The position numbers and the translations under genes are program-made. Positions 42,245 to 52,749 of a stretch of 64,000 nucleotides of DNA are shown here, piece after piece. Position 1 is the first letter of the stretch. Each line of letters begins with the position of its first letter. The notes under the pieces are model-generated. The model did no database searches. It worked only from the letters and a program-made list of their open reading frames with translations, and was not told the DNA's origin. This DNA is from Odontocerum albicorne (lineage: Eukaryota; Arthropoda; Insecta; Trichoptera; Odontoceridae), in assembly GCA_949825065.1 (NCBI GenBank), contig OX463859.1, positions 10,441,606 through 10,505,605 of the forward strand, written 5' to 3'.

Positions 42245-43290
42245 GTAACAAAAACCGCAGAAAACTTACCAAGATAAAACAAACTACAAAGAAACCTTTG
42301 TAGATCTTTCGATATGTAGCAGCAATACATTCGGCTTTAGGTGTAGTGCAGTTTAGAGTTAATATATAACATAATCATCAATTTAGATAAGATGTCCCAT
42401 AGAGGGTTGTATTCAAGGGCTTCCTTATCCAGGCCTTGAGCCGCTTTACTAGTACTAGTATTTACTGCGCTGCGAGTAATTTCCCCGTGATGTCGAACCT
42501 TAAAGCCGAGACCACACCAAAATGCTTCGTTAGGTGTTAAGCTAGATTTTACGTGACTCATATACTAGGTGACTTCATGTCTGGCCACACCAAAGTGCTA
42601 CGCACAAATTCATTTGACAGTTGGGAGCGATTGAGTCAACACACGATGTCACTTTCAAAACTAACCAATTTCATTATAATTTACCATCTTTATTTACTTT
42701 CTGTGCAACTTCATTCCAAAGTGATTTTATTACAGGTATATTTTTATATAATTTGCTCGATGGGTTCCACAAAGGCTCCCTTTTATACACAGCTGTCATT
42801 AAAACTTCCGCCATCTTGTAAATTAACCAACACGTCTGTTCGCTAGGAGATTCACTCGATGACTAATCGTCATGCAACGTGGCGCGAAGCGTGCAGTGTG
42901 GCCACTGTGATAGTATGCGGTATGTTGGTTCGCTAGGATATGTCACCTAACTCGCAACATAGCTCTAAGCATCAAGCGAGCCTCCTTCCTGTGTGGCCGA
43001 GGCCTAAGTCCGCCGTCGCTACTATTGTTTTCATACTCAGGTGGGTCACCACCGGAGAGAATTCCATTTAGGCAGTTCCTTCTTCGTCACTACGTGACGT
43101 CGCGCTCATAAAAAAATAAATATAGTATGGAAGATCTAGATCTTCTTATTGGATCGTGCTGTATGAGACTAATTTTGCCCCCCCATAATAGCGTACTGCT
43201 GCGTATAACTGCTTCCTAATTATGCACACGCCACGCATATCTCTAGCACCCAAACGCATACCATTTCACACCATAGGATCAGCAACAATG
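42245..43290 (-). repeat. family F element with inserted segment
   Basis: Outer parts match other family F pieces: the left end (antisense CTAAAGCCGAATGTATTGCT, AGATCTACAAAGGTTTCTTT, TTGGTAAGTTTTCTGCGG) matches 17,272-17,400. The start GGCTTTAGGTGTAGTG recurs at 63,230, and the right end (CACGCCACGCATATCTCTAG) recurs near 63,335. Between 42,520 and 43,010 lies a segment bounded by opposed GGCCACAC/GTGTGGCC motifs, so another element probably inserted. 43,048-43,195 matches 24,680-24,815. Confidence 0.5.
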
Positions 43291-44138
43291 ATCTATGTAT
43301 ATTAAAAATATCCACTAAAATAGACATGAGGTTACCTAATTATTTGTTTAATTTAATAATAAAATAGTTAGAAAATCCAACGTAGCGGTATGAATGAAAA
43401 TACTCCTGTTGTCCTTACATTGTATGAAAGAAATTTAGCGAATACTTAAATATGGCTGGGCATCATTTACAATTGGAGGTTAATTTTATCTTAACACTTT
43501 CTCGGCGTGTGAATTAATTAAATAAATAATGTTTTTTTTTTGGTAATTCGAAAACAAGTCATTATTATTTTCGCTAGGAAATCAGCACATTCGAGATGAT
43601 ATTTGCAAGAAAATAATTAGTTGTCTATTTATGAAAAATAAAAAGACATAACATAGACCGTAAAGGACGAGGTTACAATTAATGTATTATAGCCAAATTC
43701 AGGAAAATATTTTTCTAATGAGATTGTTCATATAAATTAACAAAAAAATAGTCGACCGTAAATGAATAAATATATGTGTTATGAAATAACAAACATTTTT
43801 GTTACAAAATATATGAACAGTTGTATTACATCCCCAAGATGGCTTACATTAAGTTTGCCATTCATTAAAATTCTCCATTAATCAATTGTTCTTATTCTTT
43901 GTAAGCATTGAATCATTAATAATGAATCTAAGTACGAGTACATGCTTTTCTACGAACTTAAGATTTGCAAGCTTTTTGTCCTTTCAAAAATAATTTCAAC
44001 TGATAGTAATGCACGTTAAACCACATTATACCAGTATTAACATTAAGCAGATTTTATTAACGCAATGTTTAAAAAAAAATTAAATTTATTTATATATGAC
44101 AACACATTTTATAAATACGTAATTTGTGAAAAAAACAA
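43291..44138. other. unassigned A+T-rich sequence
   Basis: No recognised feature. Confidence 0.45.
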
Positions 44139-44139
44139 C

Positions 44140-44290
44140 AGGTAATTTAATGTGGACACAATTCATATGGATTTGGGTTTGTTGCCCTTTATTTGTCGTG
44201 TACTCAGTAAACTAGACTTTTGCCTGTATCTTACTGAGGACATATAACGTGGAAAGAATAAATTTGCCGACTTTTGATAATACAATATCC
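44140..44290 (-). mobile_element. LINE-B 3' end, reverse strand, short
   Basis: Antisense of CCCAAATCCATATGAATTGT and AATTACCTGTTGTTTTTTTC. GACAAATAAAGGGCAACAAA also reads on the minus strand. The last part of the tail is missing. Confidence 0.6.
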
Positions 44291-44499
44291 CGTTGCATAC
44301 TAAATTAAATCATACAATTTTTTACCCCTATAAAATCTAAAATATACCAATGTTCCACTGTTCCGTAATCCTTGGCTACATTTCGGTAATATTTTTTTAT
44401 ATACTATAGATATCGAACATTAATTTACATAAACCATAAACATAACATTCATTTAAATAATTACTTTGTAAGTATTACCAGTATTTTATTGTAACTTTA

Positions 44500-44628
44500 T
44501 ATTAGTTGAAGATTATTTAAATTTGTCAATAATTTTAAGTATGTACAAATTTACTAGTTTTGTATGCTTTTGTTTTAATATTATGTAGAAGACACTGTTG
44601 TGTCTTAAATTAAATAAATAAGGTAATT
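44500..44628 (+). mobile_element. LINE-J 3' end
   Basis: AATAATTTTAAGTATGTACA...TTTTGTATGC...GAAGACACTGTTGTGTCTTA, then AATTAAATAAATAA. The same end occurs in antisense at 46,195-46,260, attached to LINE-J coding remains. Confidence 0.6.
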
Positions 44629-44639
44629 ATTCGATCACG

Positions 44640-44842
44640 AGGGATAGCCCATCGATCTATCTAGTTGTGACACATTTGTATTCTGCTCCGGATGTCGCGA
44701 ATTCGATTTCCGTTGGAGCGTAATTTACTTTCCATTAGGGCTCCTGGACATATTTCTGGTTGGTTGAAAGAGATTGTCACGCGGCCATAAACCACCCAGG
44801 TTATTATACTACATACAATGGAAGTATAATACATGTTAGTAC
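44640..44842 (+). mobile_element. SINE-1, full length, diverged
   Basis: Head altered (GGGATAGCCCATCGATCTAT) but box B-like GAATTCGATTTCCGTTGGAG is intact. The body is CATTAGGGCTCCTGGACA, and the tail is TTTCTGGTTGGTTGAAAGAG, CCATAAACCACCCAGGTTAT, ATACAATGGAAGTATAATAC. Confidence 0.72.
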
Positions 44843-44949
44843 TATTTTTTTTCCACGTCCGTGTTTTACTCTCCCTGACATCAAAGTTGACATTAAAGTA
44901 CTTTTATTGTTAACCACTATTTAAGCAGATTTTGATATTTAACACTTTT

Positions 44950-45540
44950 ATTGCAAATACAATCTAGCGGGATTATTGCCAGGCGGCAATCTCTTCCAAC
45001 CAACCAGACAAAAGTAAATTAAGCAAGTTACATGGTCGCATAAATAATTTCAAGAATGAAACACGTTATTTTACTGACTAGAAATTAAGAGTTTTTTCAG
45101 TCGCTTCTTAAAGCATGCCAAGGACGGAGCGAGTCTTATATTGGTTTATAACTGATTCCAGAGTCTCACTACATGGACAGTAAAAAAAGAGGAGCGGTGA
45201 ACTGGAAAAGCCAATAGACAATCTCTGTTTGAGCGTAACGCTAATCCATGATTGGAAAGACGCTGAAAATTTTCGGCGAGATAAGAGGGAGCGGCGGGGC
45301 AGTTAAGGATATTATACAATAGAGATAGTATGTGAATTTGACGTCTATTTCTTACATTCAACCAGTTTAATGCCTTCTGGTATGAAGTTATATAATCGTA
45401 CTTTCGTAGGTTGAAAATAAATCTTAGGCAAACATTTTGAAGACGCTGTAATTTGTCCATTGTTCCTCTGTAACATCCAAGTAACAGACGTCCGCATAGT
45501 CCAGAATCGGAAAGAGCAGAGATTTTAGAAATTTATCAAG
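44950..45540 (-). mobile_element. LINE-A, 3' part with ORF end and tail
   Basis: The reference copy for LINE-A. On the minus strand an RT C-terminus is followed by the 3' UTR (TTTCTAGTCAGTAAAATAAC, GACCATGTAACTTGC) and by the tail TCTGGTTGGTTGGAAGAGAT, TGCCGCCTGGCAATAATCCC, GCTAGATTGTATTTGC. The tail is the same as the SINE-1 tail. Its 5' part is truncated and abuts LINE-C. Confidence 0.85.
45146..45535 (-). pseudogene. LINE-A reverse transcriptase C-terminus
   Basis: An open frame of 104 codons (45,146-45,460) reads DKLQRLQNVCLRFIFNLRKY, DYITSYQKALNWLNVRNRRQ, ILSLLYNILNCPAAPSYL and FFTVHVVRLWNQL. This is the post-palm region of a CR1/Jockey-like LINE common in Lepidoptera (LQRVQN.C.RFI......Y...L.WL...RR..H.LSL). 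A stop follows where relatives continue (LP..IR....F). Confidence 0.85.
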
Positions 45541-45654
45541 AAATTACTTTCTAATTCCACTAACTAAATTAATCTTCGCTACACTTATTTCTTCCTGGCC
45601 TGAAAAGCGCTTAGGTAATGGAGGTGTAATAGGGAATAGTGTCATTAGGAAAAA

Positions 45655-46000
45655 CAAAGTAATGTTTATCAGAATACGGAATGAAGTAATGTGGTATGAA
45701 TATGAACTTAAGGGTGATGTGTTGAATAAGATGAAGAAGAGCACGCTGATATGGTTTGGATATGTAGAACGAATGAAAGAATAAATGCTAACATAACAAA
45801 TATGTAGTGCAATTGTGAGTGGTAGGAGAGTGAGAGAAAGAGCAAGGAAAATATGGTTGGACCAAGGTAATAACATTTTGAAAGAAATCGTAGAAAGTCA
45901 GAGAAATCGAAGAAGTTGTGTCTCGAGATAGGAAAGACTTGCCCTCTGTCCTATCTGCCTACCCTGTCAAGGAAATGGCGTGACGGTTTGTATGTGCAAA
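45655..46000 (+). mobile_element. LINE-C C-terminus and 3' end
   Basis: CAGAATACGGAATGAAGTAA, TGAACTTAAGGGTGATGTGT, TGATATGGTTTGGATATGTA, GAACGAATGAAAGAATAAAT, GGAAAATATGGTTGGACCAA, CCTCTGTCCTATCTGCCTAC and GGCGTGACGGTTTGTATG in order. Several stops and frameshifts. This is one of the longest LINE-C ends. Confidence 0.75.
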
Positions 46001-46019
46001 GTTAATTATTGTTAAATAT

Positions 46020-46158
46020 TTATATAGACTAGTTTACTGGGTACACGGCAAATGAACGGCAACGAACCCAGATCCATTAAAATTGTGTCCAAATTAAATT
46101 ACCTGTTGTTTTTTCGCAAATTATGTATATTTCTTGTCATGTGTAAAATAAAAAAGAG
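46020..46158 (+). mobile_element. LINE-B 3' end, short
   Basis: AGTTTACTGGGTACACGGCA, CCCAGATCCATTAAAATTGT, AAATTACCTGTTGTTTTTTC, ending TTTCTTGTCATGTGTA and AAATAAAA. Confidence 0.65.
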
Positions 46159-46184
46159 TTCCCAAAGTTATAGTCGAAACCTTT

Positions 46185-47135
46185 TTTATTTTATTTTATT
46201 AACGACACAACTGTGTCTTTTATATGCAAATGAATATATGACAAGTTATACAAGTACTTAAAATTATTGGCAAAAAATACAAAACTTTATCTTAAACTAA
46301 CATGGAGATACAAAAGCAGTAGTTAATATATATTACAGCCATTGTTTAAAATTAACATATATATTTAAGTTTATTATATTTATGCATACCACAAAATATT
46401 ACCAAACTTCACCAAACAGACTTACGTAATTGTCGAAAACTTATTTTATAGTGGTTTAGAACTTAGATTTGTTTTTAGTGGAACAACGCTTACATAGAAC
46501 CAAAATTGGTTTTTTTGATAATTTTATGGATAGATCTATAGATATGGAAAACACATGGGCTCACTTGTAGAATGAGATGCAAGTTGCTTTGCAGAATCGA
46601 AACTTTTCACATGTTGATGCAGGGTTACTCAACTCCAGAAGCAAAGTATTGTGCTTAATGTTTCGTTTATACTAGGTTATTTATATTAATAAAGGAGAGC
46701 ACAAAGTTAGTAGCTACTTCTAAATATTGTTGTGATATTTTGGCGAATACTATTTATGCTTATATTAAAATTATCTAAATTGTTGCAAAACTCGTTTCCA
46801 AGTCTTTGCATACGAATTATAGAGGAGTTAATTTCATAATTAGTATAGCAATTTTCAGTATAAAAGGGATTGAGCTGTCTTGTGGATCTAGTGGGAATAG
46901 GAAATGAAATGCTTGCGAGTAAGTGAGGTGCATCGATTACTGAGTGAATGATTTTGTATAGCAGTACACTATATCGGCGGTTTTTCTTCTGTCACACAGC
47001 TTCAAGAGTTTCATTGCATTTAAAAAGTTGGGATCATTTTTTTGTTCATGTGGTATTCCAAATGTATGAATGTATGAACCTTAGAAATTTGTTTTGTACT
47101 CGTTCTTAAGTTTGTGCATGGGTGGCGTAAACCTT
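46185..47135 (-). mobile_element. LINE-J, C-terminal part and 3' end, reverse strand
   Basis: On the minus strand: LLKLCDRRKTADI, then after a frameshift LYKIIHSVIDAPHLLASISF, PIPTRSTRQLNPFYTE, NYEINSSIIRMQRLGNEFCN and NLDNFNISINSIR. This is the C-terminal domain of a CR1/Jockey-type LINE. It is followed by an A+T-rich 3' UTR ending GACACAGTTGTGTCGTTAAT and AAAATAAAATAAAA. Confidence 0.78.
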
Positions 47136-47229
47136 TGACAAGTTGTATAATACTTTGTTTATGTACACACACTTTGTATAGTCTGATTGTCACTTAGACC
47201 TAACTTGAACTCAATTCAATCGAGTTTTT

Positions 47230-47455
47230 TTTTATTAATTTCATAACAACTCCTTTAAGTGTTAAGTCATTTTGGCTGAAAGCTGAGCCTAGCAGACCGA
47301 GGGAAGAGCAACCCAAGCATTTTAACGCCTTCCCGTTCTGAAGCGGTGCGACAGATTAGTCCTACGCCCGCGACAGTTTCGCGCTTTATCGTCTATAAAA
47401 GCGACACAGACTGTAATTACGGTTTACAGCTCAACTATGTATTTTGGTAAGACAA
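47230..47455 (+). promoter_or_regulatory. TATA promoter-like patch with possible first exon
   Basis: A G+C-richer block (GACCGAGGGAAGAGCAACCC, CTACGCCCGCGACAGTTTCG) precedes GTCTATAAAAGCGACACAG, with a TATAAAA box at 47,394-47,400. An ATG follows at 47,437-47,439, 37 bp after the box. The three codons M-Y-F plus one base run into a good splice donor GTAAGA at 47,447. This TATA, short leader, tiny first exon, donor layout is typical of insect cuticular-protein and other secreted-protein genes. A pyrimidine tract and acceptor lie at about 48,385-48,400 (ACTTTTACTGTTTCAG), but the frame beyond it closes after 19 codons. Confidence 0.35.
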
Positions 47456-47610
47456 AATCAACTTCAGACGCTTTTTCAAAATTCATTTTACTCTTTTCAA
47501 GAGTTTCTTTATATGATTGATTTATAAAAGCCTTTAATTTTTAGTAAACAGTGGAAAGAATTACTATAATATACTAATTATTCGTTTTTTTCTTTCCCTT
47601 AAATTAAAAT

Positions 47611-47671
47611 GTTTACACCGTCTGTTTTATTGTATTCACTTTAGCTGAATACAATAAAGCAGACGGTTTAC
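47611..47671. repeat. 26-bp hairpin
   Basis: CCGTCTGTTTTATTGTATTCA (from 47,618) pairs with TGAATACAATAAAGCAGACGG (47,646-47,666) around a 7-base loop. The outer GTTTAC/GTAAAC also pair with a 2-nt bulge. Confidence 0.85.
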
Positions 47672-47739
47672 TTGTCTTGTAGTAATTCCTTAAAACCCAC
47701 TAGAAAACTATGAAATAAGCCTAAAGTTAAAATTTTATG

Positions 47740-47852
47740 ACACCCATGTTAACAAAGATTATTACCAACGGGATTCAATCCAAAACCTTCGGGTTGAAAG
47801 ACAAGTATTTAACCAACTACTTAACTCTTCGGTACTCTTCAACAAGTATTAT
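47740..47852 (-). mobile_element. SINE-1 head, reverse strand, degenerate
   Basis: Antisense of TAGTTGGTTAAATACTTGTC and TTTCAACCCGAAGGTTTTGG, ATTGAATCCCGTTGG. Head only, and box A is poorly preserved. Confidence 0.5.
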
Positions 47853-48509
47853 ATAAATGTTTTGGATTGAAGTTTCGTTGTATTCAGCAGAATCTACATA
47901 TTCTACAATTACAAAAAAAAAATTAAAACCATTCGCAAAATACACGACAGCAATTTGATAATTTATACCTCAATAAATCACCATTCAAAACTCTAACGTG
48001 GAGTTAATATGAAAGCATCCAAATTCAATTTACCCCTCAGGCATTCTTAAACGAAGGAACTGGATTCAAAACAGGCTATTTCCTTTTTTATTGCAAAAAT
48101 AACGTATAATCAAAACAAGTCAAATCCATTTCTGGATCTCTATATTTTCGTTAGGGATCCGTCCTAACACATTCAAAACGTCAACTGAATTTTATTTATC
48201 GTTGCGTTATTCATATTTCAACATATAATTTCCCGTTTTCGTTTCCTAGTCCAGCGCAAATCCCATACGGCTGTGCGAAGGAAATCCGCGAATGTAAATT
48301 ATGACTTAGCAAAATGTTCAGAAAAGTGTTTTTCTTCCAGGATATTGTGACGTTTAGAAATTGTAAATATACGCCTTATGTTTCTACTTTTACTGTTTCA
48401 GTTATTGTACCGTTATTCTGTTATGTTGTTTGTTATTTATTCGTATTAGCTTTTAGTTAAATCGTTTTTAAATCGAATGAGAATTTCTGAAAATTGCAAT
48501 TATTCATGA
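47853..48509. other. unassigned sequence
   Basis: Mostly A+T-rich. It includes the splice-acceptor-like tract near 48,390 noted for the 47.4-kb promoter. 48,240-48,310 is slightly more complex. Confidence 0.4.
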
Positions 48510-48672
48510 GATTTTTTAAAATAATAAAAACATTTTTTGGAGATGCAAGCAATGATCGCAATATATACAAATAAGCTTATATCTTCATCATCATTAGCCC
48601 GATTGAATCCAGGATTAGATATAGGTCTCCCTTATCCTTCTCCGATCGTTTCTATCCTGGACATATTGCTTA
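48510..48672 (-). mobile_element. LINE-E-like 3' end, duplicated copy
   Basis: Antisense of a LINE 3' end: ATTCAATCGGGCTAATGATG, ATGAAG, preceded by GATCGGAGAAGGATAAGGGA. It is homologous over about 160 bp to 49,200-49,345 (AAGATCGCAATATATACAAA, TAAGCTTA, TCTTCATCATCATTAGCCCG). The pair probably arose by local duplication. Confidence 0.6.
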
Positions 48673-48674
48673 AA

Positions 48675-49190
48675 GTTTTTTTTTTTATTGAACAAAGTAA
48701 ATTATTGTACAAACATTTGTCAAGGCTATACCTATATACAAATTTATTACTTAACTAATCTTAATTACTATATATGTTATAATTTATGAACTTACTTAAT
48801 CTTATTTTCCTACATTTTACATTATTTATTCAATCTTAATATATGAGATCTTAGAAATAATTAACACCTACATACTACTTATGACTAGATAACAATTTTT
48901 ACACTAATTATTTAGCAAAACCAAGTCCAATCGTTCAGGCTACTTGTATTCCATCACATTCACTCAGACCTTGGTCGTCCCAGCTAATACTGTAGGTGGA
49001 CTAGTCAGGCAACAGATAATGCTTGGGAGCTTGTGCTTATAACGGAAGGGTAGGTCGGATTTACTCTCGTAAGCCCCCAGGGCAGCGACTAAGGGATTGC
49101 TGTGATTTTGTTGGTTTTTATAGAACTTCACGGTCTAAGCGAGGATGTGGTGTTGTAGATTGCTTACAGTTGGACACATTATTTCAATAG
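48675..49190 (-). mobile_element. retroposon with A tail, reverse strand
   Basis: A T12 run at 48,678-48,690 is a 3' A tail on the minus strand. The segment up to about 49,180 includes AAACCAAGTCCAATCGTTCA and TAAGCCCCCAGGGCAGCGAC and lies between the two LINE-E-like copies. No coding motif was recognised, so the type is unknown. Confidence 0.45.
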
Positions 49191-49199
49191 ATTTTTATT

Positions 49200-49515
49200 A
49201 AATAATAAAAATAATTTTATGACGATGAAAGCAAAGATCGCAATATATACAAATAAGCTTACATCTTCATCATCATTAGCCCGATTGAATTCAGGATTGG
49301 ATATGTGCCTCTTTTCTCCTTCTCTTCTATTCTGGACTGCGTCCATTTGCTACTCAGTCACTTTTTTAATGTTGTACCACCGTCTTCCTACACTTCTTTT
49401 CCCTGTTTTTTGACGCTTCAGCACCTTCAAGGTGCATTTACCACCTGTAAATCTAGTAGTGTGCCCTTCCCAGTTCCACCTTAGCAAACCTCCTAATCGA
49501 AGCAAATATTTCAAA
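49200..49515 (-). pseudogene. LINE-E-like reverse transcriptase C-terminus
   Basis: On the minus strand: RWNWEGHTTRF, VLKRQKTGKRSVGRRWYNI, KKVTE, a stop, then QMDAVQNRREGEKRHI, and the 3' end with GATGATGATGAAG. The order (LxWxWxGH...GKRSVGR...W...GE) is that of RTE-type LINE C-termini in Lepidoptera. Confidence 0.68.
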
Positions 49516-49768
49516 ATAATATAATGCCAGAAGTTACGATTCTGAAATGCAAAACAATACCATATGACTGAATTTCAAAATATATTTTTAGCCCAAAAGT
49601 TAGGCGCGCTAAAAATGTGTTTGCTTTCCGAGAGGAGTGGTCCAGCATCGGCTTCAAATTGATGAACCTTTGCACAGATGTTCAGCGTGTTAACTGCATA
49701 GTCAAATACCGTTTGGGGATTCTAAAGGTAAACATTTTAGGAAGTTTTTACATATTTAATTGTGTTTC
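49516..49768. other. unassigned spacer
   Basis: Nothing recognised. Confidence 0.4.
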
Positions 49769-49769
49769 T

Positions 49770-50582
49770 GTAAAATAAATTATCAGACTTGAACTGAAGA
49801 TTTTGTCAGATGACATGAGAGTGATGGCGGAGAATGAAAATGAACTGCAGAGTTTGATAAGTAAATTGTATGAGAAATGAGAAGAAAAAGATCTGAGAAT
49901 GAATGTTTTAAAATCTTAAATAATAGTGATAGAAAAGTGTGAAAAATAAATGCGACATATAGGTGATAATGAAAGATTGGAGTAAGTTGAGAAATTCTGC
50001 TTTTTGGATAGTATTTTCTCAGGTGATAGAAGAGTTAAGAGGGATAATGAACGGCGTGTACCGATGGGAAACAAAGTCAATGGGGTATTAAAACATAAAT
50101 TCTCAAACCGGACAGTATCAAACTCTGCTAAGATGATAAGTCCACAATAGTACTTTGGTGCCAACTTCAACGTATGGGATTGAAACGTGGACGTGAATAA
50201 TTACTAATAGGAGCCGAATAAATGCTGCAGAATGCGTACATTGAGAAGAATACATGGATTGATATTGACTGAATCCGGAATAAAGTGGTAAGGGAGGAAT
50301 GTGAACTTAAGGCTGATGTGTTAAGTAAGATGAAGAAGAGCACGCTGAGATGGTTGGGGCATGTGGGACAAATGAATGAAGAAATACTAAACAGATATAC
50401 GAGAATGGTGCAAATGGGAGTGGAAGGCGTTTGAAAAGAAGACCAAGAAAGTATGGTTCGATCAAATTAAATTTATCCTTAAAGAAGGAAACTGTAGAAA
50501 ATGTATGGATGTGGATGAGGTGAAGGATGTGTGTCGCTCTGTCCTTTCTGCCTATCCCCACAGGGAGATGACGTAATGGTAT
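49770..50582 (+). pseudogene. LINE-C, longest relic
   Basis: Covers the region from after the RT catalytic box to the 3' end in broken frames: ELQSLISKLYEK-like, KDLRMNVLKS, VEKFCFLDSIFSGDRRVKRD, NERRVPMGNKVNGVL, CRMRTLRRIHGLILT, then the 'LRW.GHV' region (CTGAGATGGTTGGGGCATGT, 50,336-50,355), AAGAAAGTATGGTTCGATCA, GAAAATGTATGGATGTGGAT and CTGTCCTTTCTGCCTATCCC. This copy gives the gene order for placing the other LINE-C fragments. Confidence 0.78.
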
Positions 50583-50989
50583 GTAAATACGAGTATGTTC
50601 ACCGTTAGTGTATTTTTGGTTTGAATGTTCCAATATGAAAGCAATTTGGTGAGAGATGTGGAAAGGTTCCAAAATAAATAGCTAAATAATTCGCGAATAT
50701 AAAATTGTATGATAATATTCTTAATTATAGTTTTACCGGTTCTTACGAATATATTCATTTATCATTAAAAATAAATGTTTATTAGGCACAGATATTTTAG
50801 AATAAATTATTAAGAAAACTTGAAATTGCTTGGCCATATTGAGATAGTTGATAGACGTTTCTCTAGGTCTTCCAAACTCCTCGTATAACATAAATCTATA
50901 CGACTTACATATATTATTTTTGTAGATCTTTTATCATTTATTCTTTCTTAATTTTAAACACCGCTCAACACATATTATCTCTTACATTA

Positions 50990-51780
50990 TCTTTCCTATT
51001 TCTGTCATACATTAAATTTTCATACTCAATATTTTCATCTATACTATATTTATTTAACATCAACATTTCAACCCACATTCTCTCCTAAGGTTCTCCTTCC
51101 TTATTCTGTCATACATTGAGTTTTCACATTCAACGCTTTCATACATACCACATTTATCTAACTTCAACATTTCAATACACATTCTCTCTTAATGTTCTCA
51201 TTTCTTATTCCGTCACACATTGAGTTTTCATACTCAATGCTCTCATCTATACCACATTTATCTAACTTTCAACATACATTATCTCCCAATGTTCTCACTC
51301 CTTATTCTGTCATACACTGAGTTTTCATACTCAACTCTCTCATCTATACCACATTTATCTAACTTTCAACATACATTATCTCTTAATGTTTTCATTTCTT
51401 ATTTTGTTATACACTGAGTTTTCATACTCAATGCTCTCATCTATACCGCATTTATCTAGCTTTCAACATACATTATCTCCTAATGTTTTCATTTCTTATT
51501 CTGTGATACACTGAGTTTTCATACTCAATGCTCTCTTCTAAACCGCATTTATCTAACTTTCAACATACATTATCTCCTAATGTTCTCATTCCTTATTCTG
51601 ACATACATTGAGTTTTCATACTCAGCTCTCTCATCTATACCACATTTATTTAACTACCAACATTCCAACACACATTATCTACTAATGTTCTCATTTCTTA
51701 TTCTGTCATATATTGTTTTTTCATACACTCAACTATCTCACCAACACCTCATTTATCTAACGTTTATACTTTTTGACATT
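50990..51780. repeat. about 100-bp tandem array, 8 copies
   Basis: TTATTCTGTCATAC (with variants) recurs near 51,000, 51,101, 51,204, 51,302, 51,399, 51,496, 51,593 and 51,695. Units contain TTGAGTTTTCATACTCAATG, CTCATCTATACCACATTTAT and CTAACTTTCAACATACATTA. CTCATTCCTTATTCTGTCAT is the antisense of the LINE-C 'YDRIRNE' coding region (compare 61,677-61,697). Confidence 0.93.
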
Positions 51781-52345
51781 TAAGTTGCTTTTTTCAACTA
51801 TTTATCCCAATGTTTGATCCAAGATTTAATTATGAATAGTAAGCTTTGCTTCTCTTGAAATTCACCGGTAGGTAAATATATTATATAACCCACCATCCAC
51901 TCTATTGCCTGCTGGTAAATTTAATTTGGCAACAAAATTTTCTTTAATTTCGTCAGATTTATCTTTAAAATTGTCTTTTCATTTCGCACCTTTTAAAATA
52001 TATTTGTTTTAAATAAACCTTTAACCCTAAAGTTTTTATGTTTTTTTTTACTTTGCTCTTTCTATCTTTACGGATATTTGATTATCTAAGTTCTATAAAA
52101 TATTCAAATCGTCTGGAGCAGTATTTCTCCAACAACGTACCGCATCGTGCTGATGAAGGTACTATTCAGGAAACGTATGACTTTTAAAGGCTTATATAAG
52201 GGATAAAACTTATATAACTATTTCAGAAGAATTTAAGTCAAGAGTGACAAACAACACTAACCACTTAATAATCCTAAACATTTTACCTATTGCCAAATAC
52301 CAATACACCTATTAAGGTCTCACAGCAGTAGATCACCCTCAAGTC
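51781..52345. other. unassigned A+T-rich sequence
   Basis: No recognised gene or repeat. Confidence 0.45.
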
Positions 52346-52350
52346 TTTCC

Positions 52351-52568
52351 GACTTCCATGGCGTAGTTGGTAAGACGTATGTCTTTCATCGCGGAGGTTT
52401 CGGTTTTGATTCTCATTGGAACCTAGCTTAAAAAAATATATATATATTTTAGTCTGGTTTTTCCCTTAGACCTTTTTAACACCTATCTGGTTAGTTGGAG
52501 TATGTTACCACGTTGCAATAAGCCCGTCAGGTTGTACTGTAAAAAAATGTAGCACAATATAATAATAC
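52351..52568 (+). mobile_element. SINE-1, full length
   Basis: Head GACTTCCATGGCGTAGTTGG (box A TGGCGTAGTTGG, 52,359-52,370), box B-like CGGTTTTGATTCTC, body AGTCTGGTTTTTCCCTTAGA, tail TATCTGGTTAGTTGGAGTAT, TGCAATAAGCCCGTCAGGTT, GTACTGTAAAAAAATGT. A TA run of about 12 bases interrupts the body. Confidence 0.8.
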
Positions 52569-52749
52569 AACTCCTTGAAGGCTTTCCAGAAAATTAGAAC
52601 ACTGATTCCTAGAAAACTAGAACTGAAAATTCTAGGACATGGATACAACTGTCAGTTGACTGCCAGTGGGATCCACCTACCATGGACCATTTAGTTTCTA
52701 TCTCTTAATCGTTTACATACAGATGTGGGTAGAACAAAAGAAAACCTCC

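Noticed and set aside
48390..48465. Second exon for the 47.4-kb gene start
   Set aside because: The acceptor is good, but the frame closes after about 19 hydrophobic codons. T-rich DNA gives such peptides by chance.
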